Counted from the first letter of the stretch, positions 52,101 to 60,617 are shown. The stretch: DNA of 64,000 nucleotides from Nitrospira sp. (GCA_029194535.1 JARFXR010000001.1:186001-250000), one strand, 5' to 3'. The notes: a model not told the origin generated them from the letters alone. Made by a program: numbers and translations.

Positions 52101-52242
52101 TGATGACTGAGGAGCTCTCGATTTTCGGGTACTGTTGCACCGGCAGAGCCGTCAGGGCCCGCCAGCCTGCGAGCACGATCACCAGGTTGACGACCACGGC
52201 CAGCACCGGATGTTTGATGAATATATCGGTAAACGAGCGCAT
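49159..52242 (-). CDS. RND efflux permease, second system
   Basis: A 1027-aa AcrB/MexW-type pump: TDIFIKHPVLAVVVNLVIVL at TM1, VGLVVDDAIVVVENVERHVR in TM4 with the proton-relay aspartates, and GLIAKNGILIVEFANQL in the second half. It lies 38 bp after its adaptor gene. No outer-membrane channel gene follows, so it may share the OMF of the first system. Both systems have the same type of sigma-54 promoter. Confidence 0.93.
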   Translation of the reverse strand: MRSFTDIFIKHPVLAVVVNLVIVLAGWRALTALPVQQYPKIESSSVIITTVYYGAGAETVRGFLSTPIERVVSAIGGVDYVESTSRAGVSTVTVHLKLNHSSTAALAEVTARLQQVRSELPPEAEPPVVEVQRADRPYASFYVSFTSTERGVPAVTDWLSRTLQPQLSTLSGVQRVTIEGGRQIAMRVWIDPDRLASFNLSPGDVQGALRRNNYLAAVGRTKGNLVQVNLLANTDLRSAAEFEELIVADRGGAIVRLKDVARVEREAEEAEMVAKYNRAEGVYLGVWPVPGANEIDVAHRLRDEMERIRPTLPKDIDMRLVWDGTMFMRNALTEITKTLSETVLIVAVVVFLFMGSVRTALVPLVAMPVSLVGAAIFMFAFGFSLNLLTLLAIVLSVGLVVDDAIVVVENVERHVRLGKSRIEAALAGARELIGPIIAMTITLATVYTPIGFQGGLTGSLFLEFAITLAVAVVLSGIVAVTLSPVMSSRFVHPQGEQGRLTSLVNGGFELVRRAYARLLDGAFRMRWGIVAASLLIMASAWPLYQFSRQELAPVEDQSHISLFFEASPDSTVAATNREHLQIVSAITAFPETEFTWSLTTAWGGFGGLVAKDWHARARSTEAMYGEVYGAVSQVPGLRVFPRLDPPLPTPGQYDVELVLQSDAPPQQMLETVGAVLGAGWQSGRFLYVDTDLKIDLPEARVILDRERLADLGLDLAGVGRELGTLLGGAYVNRFNYFDRSYKVIPQIGDKDRATVDPLLDLKIKTPGGQLVPVSTFTHIETSTAPRTLNRFQQRNAVRIFGGVKPGVTKDEGLRILEAAARAAGGPGVVLDYAGESRQIRQEGSALTVTLGFAVILIYLVLAAQFQSFRDPLIVLLGSVPLAISGALVFSFLDLTTINIYSQVGLITLVGLIAKNGILIVEFANQLQAQGFSRMDAVREASLTRLRPVLMTSAATVFGHLPLVLASGPGAAARNSIGMVLVTGMTVGTCFTLFVVPVFYSLIAAQHQPSPASEEISHERLALAGATG

Positions 52243-52280
52243 GGAGTTATCCCTGGTCCGTCACGGTATTCGTCGTCCGC

Positions 52281-53399
52281 TCAGCCGGCCTGACTCTGTT
52301 GGTTGGAGCCTTCGTGATCCCCGGCGATCGTGACCAGGGCCCCGTCGCGCAGCTTGAAGGATCCGGACGCGGCGACGCGATCGCCGGCCGACAGGCCGCT
52401 TTGGACCACGATCTCATCCCCCACCATGGCGCCGCTCTCAACCTGTCGCACGGAGGCCCTGAGCTTCCCGTCTTTGTCCGGCGCGATCACAAACACCTGG
52501 TCGCCGCCCGGCCCCTTTCTCAGCGCGCTCACGGGAACGGCGACGGCCTTGCGCGGAGAGCCGACCGGAACCCGGACACGCACCGACGCTCCCGGCGCCG
52601 GCCCGTCGGAGGCTCCCTCGATCTTCGCGCGCACCATTTCATTTCTGGTCTCAGGATCGATTCGCGCGTCGAGCGCGACGATCGTGGCGGCGACGGGAGG
52701 TGCGTCGGCCGTGACGAAGACCTCGACGCGCTCTCCGACCCGCAGGCTCGAGGCGACCTGCTGAACGACGGTGAAGTCCACATGGACCGCGTCGTCGACC
52801 CCTTGGAGCGTCGTGAGCCGGCTGCCTTCATTGAGGTATTGTCCCGGATGGACATCCGCCAAACCCACGCGCGCACGAAACGGCGCCCGGATCGTCTTCC
52901 TGGCGATGACGGCCTTGGTACGGGCGATCTGGGCCAATGCGACATCGAGATCCGCGCGCGCCCGGTCCACCTCTTCCTGGGCGGTCGCAAGGTCCCGCCT
53001 TAAGTGCTGCCTGCGCTCGAGCACAGATTTCGCGAGAGCGGCCTGCGCCTGCTGCGCCTTCAAATCCGCCTCCTCCACGGACACGTCGAGCGCGACAAGC
53101 ACAATCCCCTTCTCGACCACTTGGCCGGGGACGAGCCGGACCTCCTGAACGGTGCCGGGAAGCTCGTTGCGCAGGGTAATCGATCGTAAGGCTAAGACAG
53201 TCCCGATCGACGTCGTAGACTGACGATGTTCAAACTCCCTCGCCACGGCAAGGGTCACGGACTCCATCGGCTCGGGCTGTCGCGCGGAAGCCTGGTTACG
53301 ATCCTGTATTGACGCGTACTTCCAGCCGGCCAACCCGACCCCCGTTGCCACAACCATGACGAGGAGCAGCGATGATCCGAACCAGCCATGACGATTCAC
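52281..53399 (-). CDS. RND membrane fusion protein, second system
   Basis: A 372-aa adaptor with an uncleaved or Sec N-terminal helix (WFGSSLLLVMVVATGVGLAG), lipoyl halves (NELPGTVQEVRLVPGQ, IRAPFRARVGLADVHPGQ), an alpha-hairpin and a barrel. GGAGGT six bases upstream sets the GTG at 53399; the longer frame upstream runs through the promoter. It is first gene of the operon, 70 nt after the sigma-54 box. Confidence 0.92.
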   Translation of the reverse strand: MNRHGWFGSSLLLVMVVATGVGLAGWKYASIQDRNQASARQPEPMESVTLAVAREFEHRQSTTSIGTVLALRSITLRNELPGTVQEVRLVPGQVVEKGIVLVALDVSVEEADLKAQQAQAALAKSVLERRQHLRRDLATAQEEVDRARADLDVALAQIARTKAVIARKTIRAPFRARVGLADVHPGQYLNEGSRLTTLQGVDDAVHVDFTVVQQVASSLRVGERVEVFVTADAPPVAATIVALDARIDPETRNEMVRAKIEGASDGPAPGASVRVRVPVGSPRKAVAVPVSALRKGPGGDQVFVIAPDKDGKLRASVRQVESGAMVGDEIVVQSGLSAGDRVAASGSFKLRDGALVTIAGDHEGSNQQSQAG

Positions 53400-53469
53400 G
53401 TGCGACCTCCAACATGCCTGCCGGCGAAAAGAGGGGACCTGCCGGGCCTTCCTGCAGACGGACTGGTAC

Positions 53470-53485
53470 AGCAATGCTCGTACCC
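53470..53485 (-). promoter_or_regulatory. Sigma-54 promoter box of the second RND operon
   Basis: Reads GGGTACG-AGCA-TTGCT on the - strand, GG and GC ten apart. Tandem dyads lie 108 nt upstream. Confidence 0.72.
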
Positions 53486-53593
53486 TGCACGATGAATCAA
53501 GCAAAGGGAGGCTAACCATCGATCAACAAGAGGATTTTTATCCAGAAGCGGAGACCCGCCTGATGGAGCGCGAGCGCTGCGACGAGGCAAATC

Positions 53594-53627
53594 TGCCGAC
53601 ATCTCGGCGCATGCCGACATCTCGGCG
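53594..53627 (-). promoter_or_regulatory. Tandem activator dyads, site A
   Basis: TGCCGA-CATC-TCGGCG (53594-53609) and the identical TGCCGA-CATC-TCGGCG (53612-53627), 18 bp apart. Best-conserved pair of the four. Confidence 0.78.
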
Positions 53628-53799
53628 CGGCGCAAGCCTGTGACTCACTCGCCATGTCTGTTCAGCCGACAGTTTCCACGATGGTCTGGTGGGGCCGAAG
53701 ACATCCAGCCTATCTGCCGGGTATGAAACCGGAAGGCCGCGACCTTAATGCATCTTAAGCTGTTCTAAGGGGTCGCGTCTGGTGGGACACGGGCTCGCG

Positions 53800-54756
53800 T
53801 CAAGCCGCCACGGGATGATTGGTTGAAGCAGGTTCCTGCGCGCGTTCTTCGACTTCCATGGCTCGCCAGGCCTCAACACCGCCCGCGAGCGGCCACACTC
53901 TGGTGAAACCCTTCTCGCGGAGGAGGCGGCCGATCGCGAGGCTTCCCGCGTCGCCCGGGCAATCACAGTAGAGAATCACATCTCGATCCCGAGGAAGATC
54001 GTGACGGCCGGCGACGATCTCCTCGGCTGACAACGGCAATGCCCCAGGGATCCCCGCCTTCTCTCGGCGGGCGCCCAATGGACGCAAATCTACGATGATC
54101 GGCTGCTCTCCCACGCGGAGTTTCTCCCGCACTGTACGGGGGGTGATTCCTGGCACCGGATCTCCGCCGCGATATCGATTGAGGACCCTCAAGACGACAT
54201 AACCGATCGCTCCGACTAGCGCGAGCAATCCGGCGGCGGGCGCAAGACCGGCGCTCACCGACAACGCCCGTTCGAGTTGATCTGTAAACACATATCCTAC
54301 TCCCAGCCCTGTCCCCACCCACAGGACCGTGCCGATCCCGTTGAACAGCAGGAACCGCGACAGGCGCAATCCGACAATGCCGGCGAGGGGAGGGGCGATC
54401 GTGCTCAAACCGGGGACGAACTTCGCGACGATCAGGGAATTGGCGCCGTGACGGCTGAAAAAATCCTCTGTCCGGCGGATGCATGAGGCCGGTTCGATCG
54501 CAATCCGGCAGAGCCAACCCAGCACCTGACGACCGCGCCGCCGACCCAATTCGAACCAGACTTGGTCGCCCGCCAGCGACGCGAGCACGGCTGCGCCGGC
54601 CGCGACGGCCAGGTCCACGTGCCCGGCAGCGGACAAGGCGCCGGCGGCCACCAGAAACGGCACAGCGGGCACCGGTAAGCCGATCTGCTCCGCGAGAACA
54701 GCGACAAAGACGACGATGGCGCCATGTTCCGTCAAGAATCCGACAATGTCATTCAT
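53800..54756 (-). CDS. DedA-family membrane protein fused to a rhodanese domain
   Basis: A 318-aa protein. Residues 1-200 are DedA-like (LAEQIGLPVPAVPFLVAAGA, FVPGLSTIAPPLAG), a family needed for envelope and lipid-carrier homeostasis. The C-terminal 110 residues are a rhodanese fold with active-site ILYCDCPGDAGS, the catalytic cysteine being in a CxC pair. This fusion occurs in several phyla; its chemistry is unknown. It has its own sigma-54 box 62 nt upstream of the ATG. Confidence 0.85.
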   Translation of the reverse strand: MNDIVGFLTEHGAIVVFVAVLAEQIGLPVPAVPFLVAAGALSAAGHVDLAVAAGAAVLASLAGDQVWFELGRRRGRQVLGWLCRIAIEPASCIRRTEDFFSRHGANSLIVAKFVPGLSTIAPPLAGIVGLRLSRFLLFNGIGTVLWVGTGLGVGYVFTDQLERALSVSAGLAPAAGLLALVGAIGYVVLRVLNRYRGGDPVPGITPRTVREKLRVGEQPIIVDLRPLGARREKAGIPGALPLSAEEIVAGRHDLPRDRDVILYCDCPGDAGSLAIGRLLREKGFTRVWPLAGGVEAWRAMEVEERAQEPASTNHPVAA

Positions 54757-54818
54757 CGGCCTCTCCGCGTGTGTTTCGTCCGTGGATTGATCGGCTTTCC
54801 CTCATGGTATTGGGTATT

Positions 54819-54834
54819 GGCAACGAGCATTCCA
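54819..54834 (-). promoter_or_regulatory. Sigma-54 promoter box of the DedA-rhodanese gene
   Basis: Reads TGGAATG-CTCG-TTGCC on the - strand with correct GG/GC spacing. Dyads lie 109 nt upstream. Confidence 0.75.
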
Positions 54835-54943
54835 CAAATCCACCGGCTGAACGGAAGGTCGTAACTCGTTGACACTATGGACAGATGGGATCAGGAACGA
54901 GAGCATCGCTCGGCACGGATCACGCTCGGTTGTGCGGTGCCGA

Positions 54944-54977
54944 CGCCGGGATATCGGCATCTGCCGATGGTTCGGCG
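54944..54977 (-). promoter_or_regulatory. Tandem activator dyads, site C
   Basis: CGCCGG-GATA-TCGGCA (54944-54959, the weaker one) and TGCCGA-TGGT-TCGGCG (54962-54977), again 18 bp apart. Confidence 0.65.
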
Positions 54978-55030
54978 CAGCCCTCTGCCTCTATTCGGCT
55001 TTCAGGTTTGTGCCGGCACCTGGAGGAACA

Positions 55031-55990
55031 TCACGATACGAGCTTCGTCAAAGCCGCATCGAGATCAGGACCATTCGGCAGGGTGATGCAAAACGCGCGT
55101 TCCAGCGTGTCACGCATTTCAGCGACGCTCGCGAGTGCGCGCCGTTCCGTTCCGCCGTTCAAGTGGTGCACGACGAATTCGTTGTTGCGAAGAGCGTAGC
55201 GGCGGTCCGGCGCCGGACGGGCCGCCATCAGTCCGGTCACGAAAATGGATTCTGGATGGTTCGAGAGGTACCAGTTGCTGACCTCGTAATCGGGCAACAG
55301 CTGCTCCTGCAACCCGAAGCGATAGAGCGTCTTCCAATCTCCTTTGATTTTCGCTTGCATCACGAATTCCTCCCCCGCCGGAAGCAGGCGGAAAGGTTCG
55401 TGAGGTGTGGCCTGCTCGATCTCAGGCTCGAGCCGCAGGGGCGCTGTCGGAGTCAAAATTCCGAACCCGACGTCGGCGAGGTACGGCGTTCCCTTCAACT
55501 CGACGAGGAGCAGCATGTGTGAGCGCGGCCTGAGGGCGCCGTCCGGTTCGTTCCATAGGACGCGGGCGGCCAGACCGGTCACTCGGAAGCCGAGGGCCGT
55601 CAGCAGGTGTTTGAGCAGCAGATTCTGCTCGAAGCAGTACCCGCCGCGACGGTCCCGCACAAGCTTTTGTTGGAGCGATTCGAGGCCGAGGGGAACCGGC
55701 CACCTCATCAAGGGGTTCAAATTCTCGAATGCGATGGTCTCGGCATGCCGCAGCTGGATGGCCCGCAATGTGTCGAGCGTCGGTGTGCGGTCTGCGTCAT
55801 AGCCGATCCGCCGGAAGTAGGCTTCCAGATCGATCGTTGCCCGCTCGGTCACCTTCTTCGCCTCGTCAGAATTCTTGGCGTCCTGTATGACGACCGCCGA
55901 CCAGTCTTTCGCGAGCCTCTCTGCGATGCCCCGTCCGATTCCTCGTGACCCGCCTGTGACGATCGCCACCTTGTCTTTTGGGGAACGCAT
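55031..55990 (-). CDS. Arylamine N-acetyltransferase with an SDR N-terminal fragment
   Basis: A 319-aa chimera. Residues 1-48 are the first beta-alpha-beta of a short-chain dehydrogenase (KVAIVTGGSRGIGRGIAERL) ending abruptly. From IDLEAYFRRIGYDADRTP on it is a full NAT with the catalytic triad C (RRGGYCFEQNLLL), H (RPRSHMLLLVE) and D (YLADVGFG). The NAT may start at the in-frame GTG near residue 47. The SDR part lacks the YxxxK active site, so it cannot be an enzyme. Confidence 0.82.
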   Translation of the reverse strand: MRSPKDKVAIVTGGSRGIGRGIAERLAKDWSAVVIQDAKNSDEAKKVTERATIDLEAYFRRIGYDADRTPTLDTLRAIQLRHAETIAFENLNPLMRWPVPLGLESLQQKLVRDRRGGYCFEQNLLLKHLLTALGFRVTGLAARVLWNEPDGALRPRSHMLLLVELKGTPYLADVGFGILTPTAPLRLEPEIEQATPHEPFRLLPAGEEFVMQAKIKGDWKTLYRFGLQEQLLPDYEVSNWYLSNHPESIFVTGLMAARPAPDRRYALRNNEFVVHHLNGGTERRALASVAEMRDTLERAFCITLPNGPDLDAALTKLVS

Positions 55991-56042
55991 CGGTCGCCGT
56001 TCGTCGTTTGAAGGTGTCTGTCAACAGCAATGCTCGGGCCAT

Positions 56043-56639
56043 TTAGAAAACCAGTCCTGCTTGTGAATCGGTAACCTGCGTCAGCTCCCGCTTGAGCGCT
56101 TTGGTCGCAACTGCCCGTCCAGGCCCGGGGTGCCATCCTGTCCTGAACGCACCATTCAACTCCTCTTGAACCAGGCGCGCGATGGCGATGATCCGTTGAT
56201 TGCCCTCATCCGTCCGTCCCGGTTGAACCATCATTCGGTGTCTGGTCAATTCCACGATGAGCCGTCCCATGATCCATTGCGCGCGAGAGGCATGATCCGT
56301 TTCAATTGCTGAATGATCGGCCGACGTCCACAAGGCCGAATTTGCACCGGCCGTCCGATTGGAGACCACGGACAGGTGGTGAACATCATCGACTGCCTTG
56401 CCGTACCGGCTAGGAGGTTGCCTGATCACTGCGTCTTCTACAATCGCCTGGCCTAACAGCGGCTGAATCCATCGCAGGGAAGTCTGAAGCTCCGCCGAGC
56501 GCTTCACCACGATACCGGGGACAGCAGCTCCGACCGAGGTCAGAGTTGAGGTGAAGGAGAAGCATAGGGAAAATGCTCCGACTGCCATCAGGACTCCCCC
56601 GCGTGAGCCGAGTTGCGCGCATTTGAATGTCCAAGTCAT
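56043..56639 (-). CDS. Secreted hypothetical protein, 198 aa
   Basis: An N-terminal hydrophobic stretch (GGVLMAVGAFSLCFSFTST) serves as a signal peptide or anchor. The rest is helical with no motif I recognise; HHLSVVSNRTAGANSALWTS and ARAQWIMGRLIVELTRH-like sequence form its core (as SRAQWIMGRLIVELTRHR). GGAGG lies upstream of the ATG. It has a sigma-54 box 65 nt upstream and lies next to the activator gene, so it is likely an effector of that regulon. Confidence 0.7.
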   Translation of the reverse strand: MTWTFKCAQLGSRGGVLMAVGAFSLCFSFTSTLTSVGAAVPGIVVKRSAELQTSLRWIQPLLGQAIVEDAVIRQPPSRYGKAVDDVHHLSVVSNRTAGANSALWTSADHSAIETDHASRAQWIMGRLIVELTRHRMMVQPGRTDEGNQRIIAIARLVQEELNGAFRTGWHPGPGRAVATKALKRELTQVTDSQAGLVF

Positions 56640-56704
56640 ATGTGGCCTCCCTCCAACGCCTTTCCCTTCGTTCTTGTCATCATGGACTCTTGCCCTGACG
56701 GATC

Positions 56705-56720
56705 AGCAAGGGACGTTCCG
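56705..56720 (-). promoter_or_regulatory. Sigma-54 promoter box of the secreted-protein gene
   Basis: Reads CGGAACG-TCCC-TTGCT on the - strand with correct spacing. Dyads lie 110 nt upstream. Confidence 0.75.
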
Positions 56721-56830
56721 TCGAATCGAACAGTTGCGTGAGGGCCGTAAGTTATAGATCCGACGGGGCAATTAGTCTGCGCGTCGGCACGGGGTTAGAG
56801 CGAGTGAGGTGGGGGTGGAGAGGGATTCTG

Positions 56831-56864
56831 CGCCGACATCTCGGCAGATGCCGACAGGTCGGCG
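56831..56864 (-). promoter_or_regulatory. Tandem activator dyads, site B
   Basis: CGCCGA-CATC-TCGGCA (56831-56846) and TGCCGA-CAGG-TCGGCG (56849-56864), 18 bp apart, ending directly at the stop codon of the activator gene. The whole also forms a long hairpin that could terminate the activator transcript. Confidence 0.75.
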
Positions 56865-59453
56865 CTAGGACGGGCGAGCGATTCCAAGCTTCTGCATCCT
56901 GGATTGCAATGTCGTCCGTTTCATCCCGAGCTTCGCAGCGGCGCCTGAAGGACCGCCGATGGTCCAGCTCGAATCCCGCAACGCCTTCAGAATGTGCTCA
57001 CGTTCCGCTTCCTCAAGCGTACTGATGGACCCATTGCCGGCGTTGATCGGGCGCTTCAGTTCCGACAGTTGCACGAACAGCTCGGAACCGGACGAGAGGA
57101 TCACCGCCCGCTCCAGGAAGTTTTCCAGCTCGCGGACGTTCCCCGGCCACGGATAGGATTGCAGGGCTCTCATGGCTTCCGAGGGGATCGTCTCGATGCG
57201 TTTCTTCATGCGTTGCGCAAACTTCTGCGCGAAGTGCCGAACCAACAAGGGGATATCCTCCGCCCGGTCGCGCAGCGCCGGCACGGTGATCGGAAAGACT
57301 TTCAGTCGATAGTACAGGTCGCTCCGGAATCTCTGATCCTCGACAAGCTGCGCCAGATCGCGGTTTGTGGCCGCGACCACGCGGACATTCACACGAATGG
57401 TTCGCGTGCTCCCCAACCGTTCGAATTCCTGCTCCTGCAACACCCGGAGCAGTTTCACCTGCAACTCCAGCGGAATCTCGCCGACCTCGTCGAGAAAGAG
57501 CGTTCCCCGGTCGGCCAGCTCGAAGCGGCCGATCTTCGTCGCGATGGCTCCGGTGAACGCGCCTTTTTCATGGCCGAACAATTCGCTTTCCAGCAGTCCG
57601 GTCGGAATAGCGGCGCAATTGAGTTTGACGAACGTCCGCTCCTTCCGGTCGCTCAGATTGTGGAGCGCCCGAGCGATCAGTTCCTTCCCGCTTCCCGTTT
57701 CACCCAGGATGAGCACGGTGGAATCGGTCACCGCGACGGTTTGCACCTCTTTGAGGACCCGTTTGAGGGCCGCGCTCTCCCCGACGATTTCCTCGAAATT
57801 GTACTCGGTCTGAATCTCCTCCTGAAGGTAGAGCTTCTCCTCCGCCAACTTGTCCTTCAGCTGGGCGATCTGCTTATAGGCCAAGGCGTTCTCGACGGCG
57901 ATGGAGACCTGTTGCGCAACCTGGCCGAGCAGGTCGACGTCTTCCTGCGTGAATCCGTCATCCTGTCGCCTGCCGATGTTGAGCGCGCCGAGCGTCCGAT
58001 TGTGCGAGAGGAGGGGAACGGAGCAAAACGACTTCACTCCCTGATCCAGCAGGTCCTGCGCGATCGCGGAGGAGGCCGCCATGTCCTTCAGATCCCGTTC
58101 ACGAAACACCGCCGGCTTGCCGGTTGTAATGGCCTGGCAACAGGGCGACTGCGTGCTGTCCTCCGCTTGACCCTCCTCGACGAAGCTTTCGTTCTTGGCG
58201 AAATCCAGCACGTGAATGCGCCAGAGGCGCGTCTCCGGATCGTAGAGCAACAGGCTGGAGCCGTCGTGTTGAACGACCGTGCGCAGACAGGAGCTGACGG
58301 CGGTGAAGAGGTCGTCAAGATCCAGATGGGACACGACCGCGTTGTTCACCTCGAGCAACAACCGTTGGCGATCGCGCTCCCGCGTCAGTTGCCGATGAGC
58401 GGCCTCGGCGCTCTGGTCGTGCAAGACGTTGTCCACGGCGACCGCCACCTGCTTGGCGACTTGCTGCATGAAATCGAGTTCAGACGGCTGATACGTTCTC
58501 CGGTGCAGACTCCCGAAGCCCATCGCGCCCAGCCGGCGTTGCGCCGTCGTCAGCGGAACCGCCGAGAACGTCTGAACCCCGTTCTCGCGGAGGATGGCCA
58601 TCAGCTTTGGGAAGCGGCGTTCTTGCGTGATATCGTTCACCGTCAACGGCTGCTGCGTTTTCCACACCAATCCGCCGGGAGATTCATCAACGGGAGTTTC
58701 GAGCCCTGGACTGATCGTGCTCGGCTCCGAGGTGACCAAGAGCCAGAGCCGCATCGCATCGCGCGACGGCTCGTGGAGGATCACATTGATGTAGTCGAAA
58801 GGCACGATCTCCGGGAGCCGTTCGGCGAGATCCCGCAACAGCTCCGTGAGATCGCGGTGTGAGGCGATGGATTCCGTCACTTGCAGGAGAAGCCTGAGTC
58901 GATCCCGATCATGCGCGAGGTCTTGATGATGCAGGACGTTGTCCACGGCGACCGCCACCTGCTTGCCGACTTCCTGGAGAAATTCCGCGTCCGCTCCGTC
59001 ATAGGCGCCTTGCCGCAAGCTGGCGAACCCCATGGCGCCCAGCCGGCGAACGGCGGTCGTCAGAGGAACGACGCAATAGGAATTGACGCCGTCCTCCCTC
59101 ATCCGTCGAGTCGCCGCGGGCCAGCGTGCCTCCGTGGAAAGATCCGAAACGAGAATCGGTTGCTGCGTGCGCCACACCACTCCAGCGGGCGTCTCCTCGA
59201 TCGGTTCCTCGTGGCCGCCTACCAGATCGGCCGGCACATTCGCCTGAATGGTCTGAAGCCGCATCACGCCGCGCGCGGGATCGTGAAGCGAGAGGGCGAC
59301 GAAATTCACCTGAACGACTCGGGGGAGGCGTTGGGCGAGATCTTTGAAGAGTTCGTGCAGATCTCGGTGGGCGGAAATGGCCTCGGCCACCTCCAAGAGG
59401 GCTTGGTACCGCTCCGCAAGAGTCTCGCAAGGGGAGGCAGCGTCTTGGTCCAT
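56865..59453 (-). CDS. Sigma-54-dependent activator with three GAF domains (FhlA-like)
   Basis: An 862-aa enhancer-binding protein. Three GAF sensor domains occupy about residues 20-185, 195-365 and 375-530; the first two are close repeats (PLTTAVRRLGAMGFASL and PLTTAQRRLGAMGFGSL). The AAA+ domain has Walker A GETGSGKE near 582, the sigma-54 contact loop GAFTGA near 630 and FLDEVGEIPLELQVKLLRVL. A Fis-type HTH ends it (GAAAKLGMKRTTLQSRMQKL). The signal is unknown. It is the obvious regulator of the four sigma-54 promoters with matching dyads in this window. Confidence 0.93.
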   Translation of the reverse strand: MDQDAASPCETLAERYQALLEVAEAISAHRDLHELFKDLAQRLPRVVQVNFVALSLHDPARGVMRLQTIQANVPADLVGGHEEPIEETPAGVVWRTQQPILVSDLSTEARWPAATRRMREDGVNSYCVVPLTTAVRRLGAMGFASLRQGAYDGADAEFLQEVGKQVAVAVDNVLHHQDLAHDRDRLRLLLQVTESIASHRDLTELLRDLAERLPEIVPFDYINVILHEPSRDAMRLWLLVTSEPSTISPGLETPVDESPGGLVWKTQQPLTVNDITQERRFPKLMAILRENGVQTFSAVPLTTAQRRLGAMGFGSLHRRTYQPSELDFMQQVAKQVAVAVDNVLHDQSAEAAHRQLTRERDRQRLLLEVNNAVVSHLDLDDLFTAVSSCLRTVVQHDGSSLLLYDPETRLWRIHVLDFAKNESFVEEGQAEDSTQSPCCQAITTGKPAVFRERDLKDMAASSAIAQDLLDQGVKSFCSVPLLSHNRTLGALNIGRRQDDGFTQEDVDLLGQVAQQVSIAVENALAYKQIAQLKDKLAEEKLYLQEEIQTEYNFEEIVGESAALKRVLKEVQTVAVTDSTVLILGETGSGKELIARALHNLSDRKERTFVKLNCAAIPTGLLESELFGHEKGAFTGAIATKIGRFELADRGTLFLDEVGEIPLELQVKLLRVLQEQEFERLGSTRTIRVNVRVVAATNRDLAQLVEDQRFRSDLYYRLKVFPITVPALRDRAEDIPLLVRHFAQKFAQRMKKRIETIPSEAMRALQSYPWPGNVRELENFLERAVILSSGSELFVQLSELKRPINAGNGSISTLEEAEREHILKALRDSSWTIGGPSGAAAKLGMKRTTLQSRMQKLGIARPS

Positions 59454-59519
59454 AATAAGCGTGCAGTATGGCGCATCGGGCCGGGGCGGCTCAAGAGGCG
59501 GCAGGGTAGTGGGGCGAGG

Positions 59520-59558
59520 ATCGGCCGGGATGCCGAGGAATCGGGCATCCCGGCCGAT
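59520..59558 (-). terminator. Perfect 15-bp hairpin after the secreted repeat-protein gene
   Basis: ATCGGCCGGGATGCC and GGCATCCCGGCCGAT pair fully around a 9-nt loop, 16 bp past the stop at 59575. No T run. It separates this gene from the activator gene downstream. Confidence 0.65.
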
Positions 59559-59574
59559 CTTGACGATGCGCGCG

Positions 59575-60540
59575 TTACGATTTCCAGAGGTTGACGACGG
59601 TCCCTTCTTCGTTCAGTTCGACCGTGATCGTCGATCCCTCCTTGATCGGCTTGGCCTTCACTTCGAGCCGTTCGAGCGGAAACACCTTTTCACCCTCGGG
59701 CGTCCAGAGCTTGATTTCCTTCTTCGTCTTGCCGACGTAAATCAGCTTCCCGGAGATCAGCCGGTGCGCGTTGGCTTTACCCTTCATGTGATGATCGACG
59801 ACCATGTTCTCTTCGTTGACCCACAAGGTAATCTCGTCTCCGACCTTGATGCCGGAAGGGACAGACTTGGCGTTCAGCCGATAGATAGCCGCGGGCGTCT
59901 TCACGACGATGACGCCCGACTGAATCTTCTCCACCGCGCCATGCGCTTGGATACTGTAGCCGGGCTTGGTGCGCGGCTGCTTGTTGAAAGTCAACTCGAC
60001 GTTGAAGCGATGGACGTCGATGACCTTGCCCGCCTCGTTGACCTCGACGGTGACAGGCGTGCCTTCCGCGATGGCAGAGAGCTTGGACTTTCCGGTCTGC
60101 ACGTCGTAGGTCTTTTCGCCTTCGGGCGTCTGCAGTTTGATTTCCGTCTTGTCCGCGGACGTATAGGCAAGATTGCCGGTCACGAACTTATGCGTGTGGC
60201 TCGGGTCTCCCTTCCGGTGGACATCGATGACGGCGTTATTCTCGTTCACCCACATCTCAACTTCCTCACCCGGCTCAAGGCCTTTCGGGAGAACGGGTGA
60301 AGCGACGGTCATTTGGCCCCAAGGCGTCTTGATGACGACATGGGTGCCCTTCACCTTCTCGACAACCCCACTGACTTTCATGTGTGTCGCCGCGCCTTGG
60401 CTATGGCCCTCGTCGGCAAAGCCGTACGGGGTGAGGACCAGGCCGAGGGCGAGCGCCCCCAGCAGGATCGCATTGCGGCCGGCGCTCCATCCCCTGGATT
60501 TTACAGTCAGTATTCGACTCGCATGACTCAAACCGTTCAC
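59575..60540 (-). CDS. Secreted protein with two internal repeats, 321 aa
   Basis: A GTG start with AGGAGGAGG upstream. A signal sequence (NAILLGALALGLVLTPYGFA) precedes two homologous beta-rich halves: SGVVEKVKGTHVVIKTPWGQ ... EVEMWVNENNAVIDVH and HGAVEKIQSGVIVVKTPAAI ... EITLWVNEENMVVDHH. Each half then has an (E/K)IKLxTPEGEK strand. It resembles DUF5666/OB-type envelope proteins but I cannot assign a function. It is transcribed alone. Confidence 0.7.
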   Translation of the reverse strand: MNGLSHASRILTVKSRGWSAGRNAILLGALALGLVLTPYGFADEGHSQGAATHMKVSGVVEKVKGTHVVIKTPWGQMTVASPVLPKGLEPGEEVEMWVNENNAVIDVHRKGDPSHTHKFVTGNLAYTSADKTEIKLQTPEGEKTYDVQTGKSKLSAIAEGTPVTVEVNEAGKVIDVHRFNVELTFNKQPRTKPGYSIQAHGAVEKIQSGVIVVKTPAAIYRLNAKSVPSGIKVGDEITLWVNEENMVVDHHMKGKANAHRLISGKLIYVGKTKKEIKLWTPEGEKVFPLERLEVKAKPIKEGSTITVELNEEGTVVNLWKS

Positions 60541-60617
60541 GATACCCTCCTCCTGGTTGATGGACCAATACGTTCCCGCGTCACGGACCGGCCTGTCTCG
60601 TTGACCTCACTGACTTA

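Noticed and set aside
53400-53520. TGGTTAGCCTCCCTTTGCT as a sigma-54 box before the second MFP gene
   Set aside because: GG and GC are 13 bases apart instead of 10; the box at 53470-53485 has the right spacing.
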